NCBI GenBank assembly: GCA_037968655.1
Contig: JBBKVW010000444.1
Location: 1 to 14,669 of the forward strand
Reading direction: 5' to 3'
DNA length: 14,669 nt
From: CAISIP01 sp037968655
Lineage (GTDB): Bacteria > Pseudomonadota > Gammaproteobacteria > Burkholderiales > Burkholderiaceae_C
Part shown: positions 14,356-14,669 of the stretch, one piece after another
Layout of the letters: each line of letters starts with the position of its first letter
How positions within the stretch are numbered: position 1 is the first letter of the stretch
Position numbers and translations under genes: made by a program
The notes under the pieces: generated by a model
The model's input: only the letters and a program-made list of their open reading frames with translations
What the model was told of the DNA's origin: nothing
Database searches by the model: none

Positions 14356-14669
14356 GGGCCGCCTGCGGATAGGCGCCATGCGCCTCGATTTGCGGCCGGC
14401 CCGGCCGTTCGATCAGCATGAAGGCCAGCAAGGCCAGCAGCATCAGCAACGCGGCCAGCACCAGGGCAGATTCCTGGTTGACGGCGCCGGGACGGCCCAG
14501 GCGCTCGTAGATCAGCGTGGTCAGCGTGGTCCACTCCGGCCGCGACAAAAACAGCGTGACGGCAAATTCGCCCAGGGCCGTGGCCGCGGCAAAGGCCATG
14601 CCCCGGCGCAGCGACGGCAAAATCATCGGCAGCGTCACGCGCCAGAACAGCCGCCAGGGTGTGGCGCCC
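14348..14669 (-). CDS. ABC transporter permease, C-terminal part (truncated by window)
   Basis: These are the last 106 codons of an inner-membrane permease of the ThiP/iron(III) importer group; the N-terminal part is beyond the right edge. The visible start reads GATPWRLFWRVTLPMILPSL, the end of the EAA loop that docks with the ATPase. It is followed by a helix with GEFAVTLFLSRPEWTTLTTLIY and a final helix (ALLMLLALLAFMLIE). Its stop codon overlaps the ATPase start, so the two are translationally coupled. The segment LSRPEW is what I associate with thiamine/iron-type permeases, but the ligand is not certain. Confidence 0.87.
   Translation of the reverse strand, partial: GATPWRLFWRVTLPMILPSLRRGMAFAAATALGEFAVTLFLSRPEWTTLTTLIYERLGRPGAVNQESALVLAALLMLLALLAFMLIERPGRPQIEAHGAYPQAAHA

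Overview
The window is GC-rich DNA with tightly packed genes. Its content (an MucD/DegQ-type protease beside an ECF sigma/anti-sigma pair, an orphan Liv-type binding protein, a mandelate-racemase-group enolase, a proline racemase homologue) fits a betaproteobacterium, probably Burkholderiales. This placement rests on protein style and gene content only. No rRNA, tRNA, CRISPR array or insertion sequence was found. No stretch longer than about 300 bases lacks a gene.

Left block, + strand (1-2500): the 3' part of a Do-family periplasmic serine protease ends at a strong 12-bp hairpin. It is followed by an ECF sigma factor and a membrane anti-sigma factor of the RskA type, which overlap or abut and look translationally coupled. 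Together they form an envelope-stress-like module.

Middle block (2642-9825): a metabolic region with an FMN-dependent alpha-hydroxy-acid oxidase (LldD type), an EamA/DMT permease, a proline-racemase-superfamily enzyme on the - strand, a divergent periplasmic branched-chain-amino-acid-type binding protein with its own rho-independent terminator, a DadA-like FAD D-amino-acid dehydrogenase and a mandelate-racemase-group enolase. I infer uptake and oxidation of amino or imino acids and hydroxy or sugar acids, possibly hydroxyproline-like compounds. No single known pathway is complete here. The proline racemase homologue has Ser90 and Thr256 where the catalytic cysteines normally sit. The 258-base divergent promoter region holds several palindromes, but no regulator gene lies nearby.

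Right block, all - strand (14669 down to 9830): the end of an ABC permease and its short ATPase (8-base overlap), an EntS-like MFS exporter, a DUF1653 protein, what appears to be a relic of a uracil-DNA glycosylase gene, an EmrE-like SMR pump, a membrane GGDEF diguanylate cyclase and a SAM methyltransferase overlapping it by ATGA.

The points most worth a second look are the Ser/Thr active site of the proline racemase homologue, the palindrome-rich divergent promoter, the glycosylase relic in frame behind the DUF1653 stop codon, and a hairpin covering the translation start of the sigma factor.
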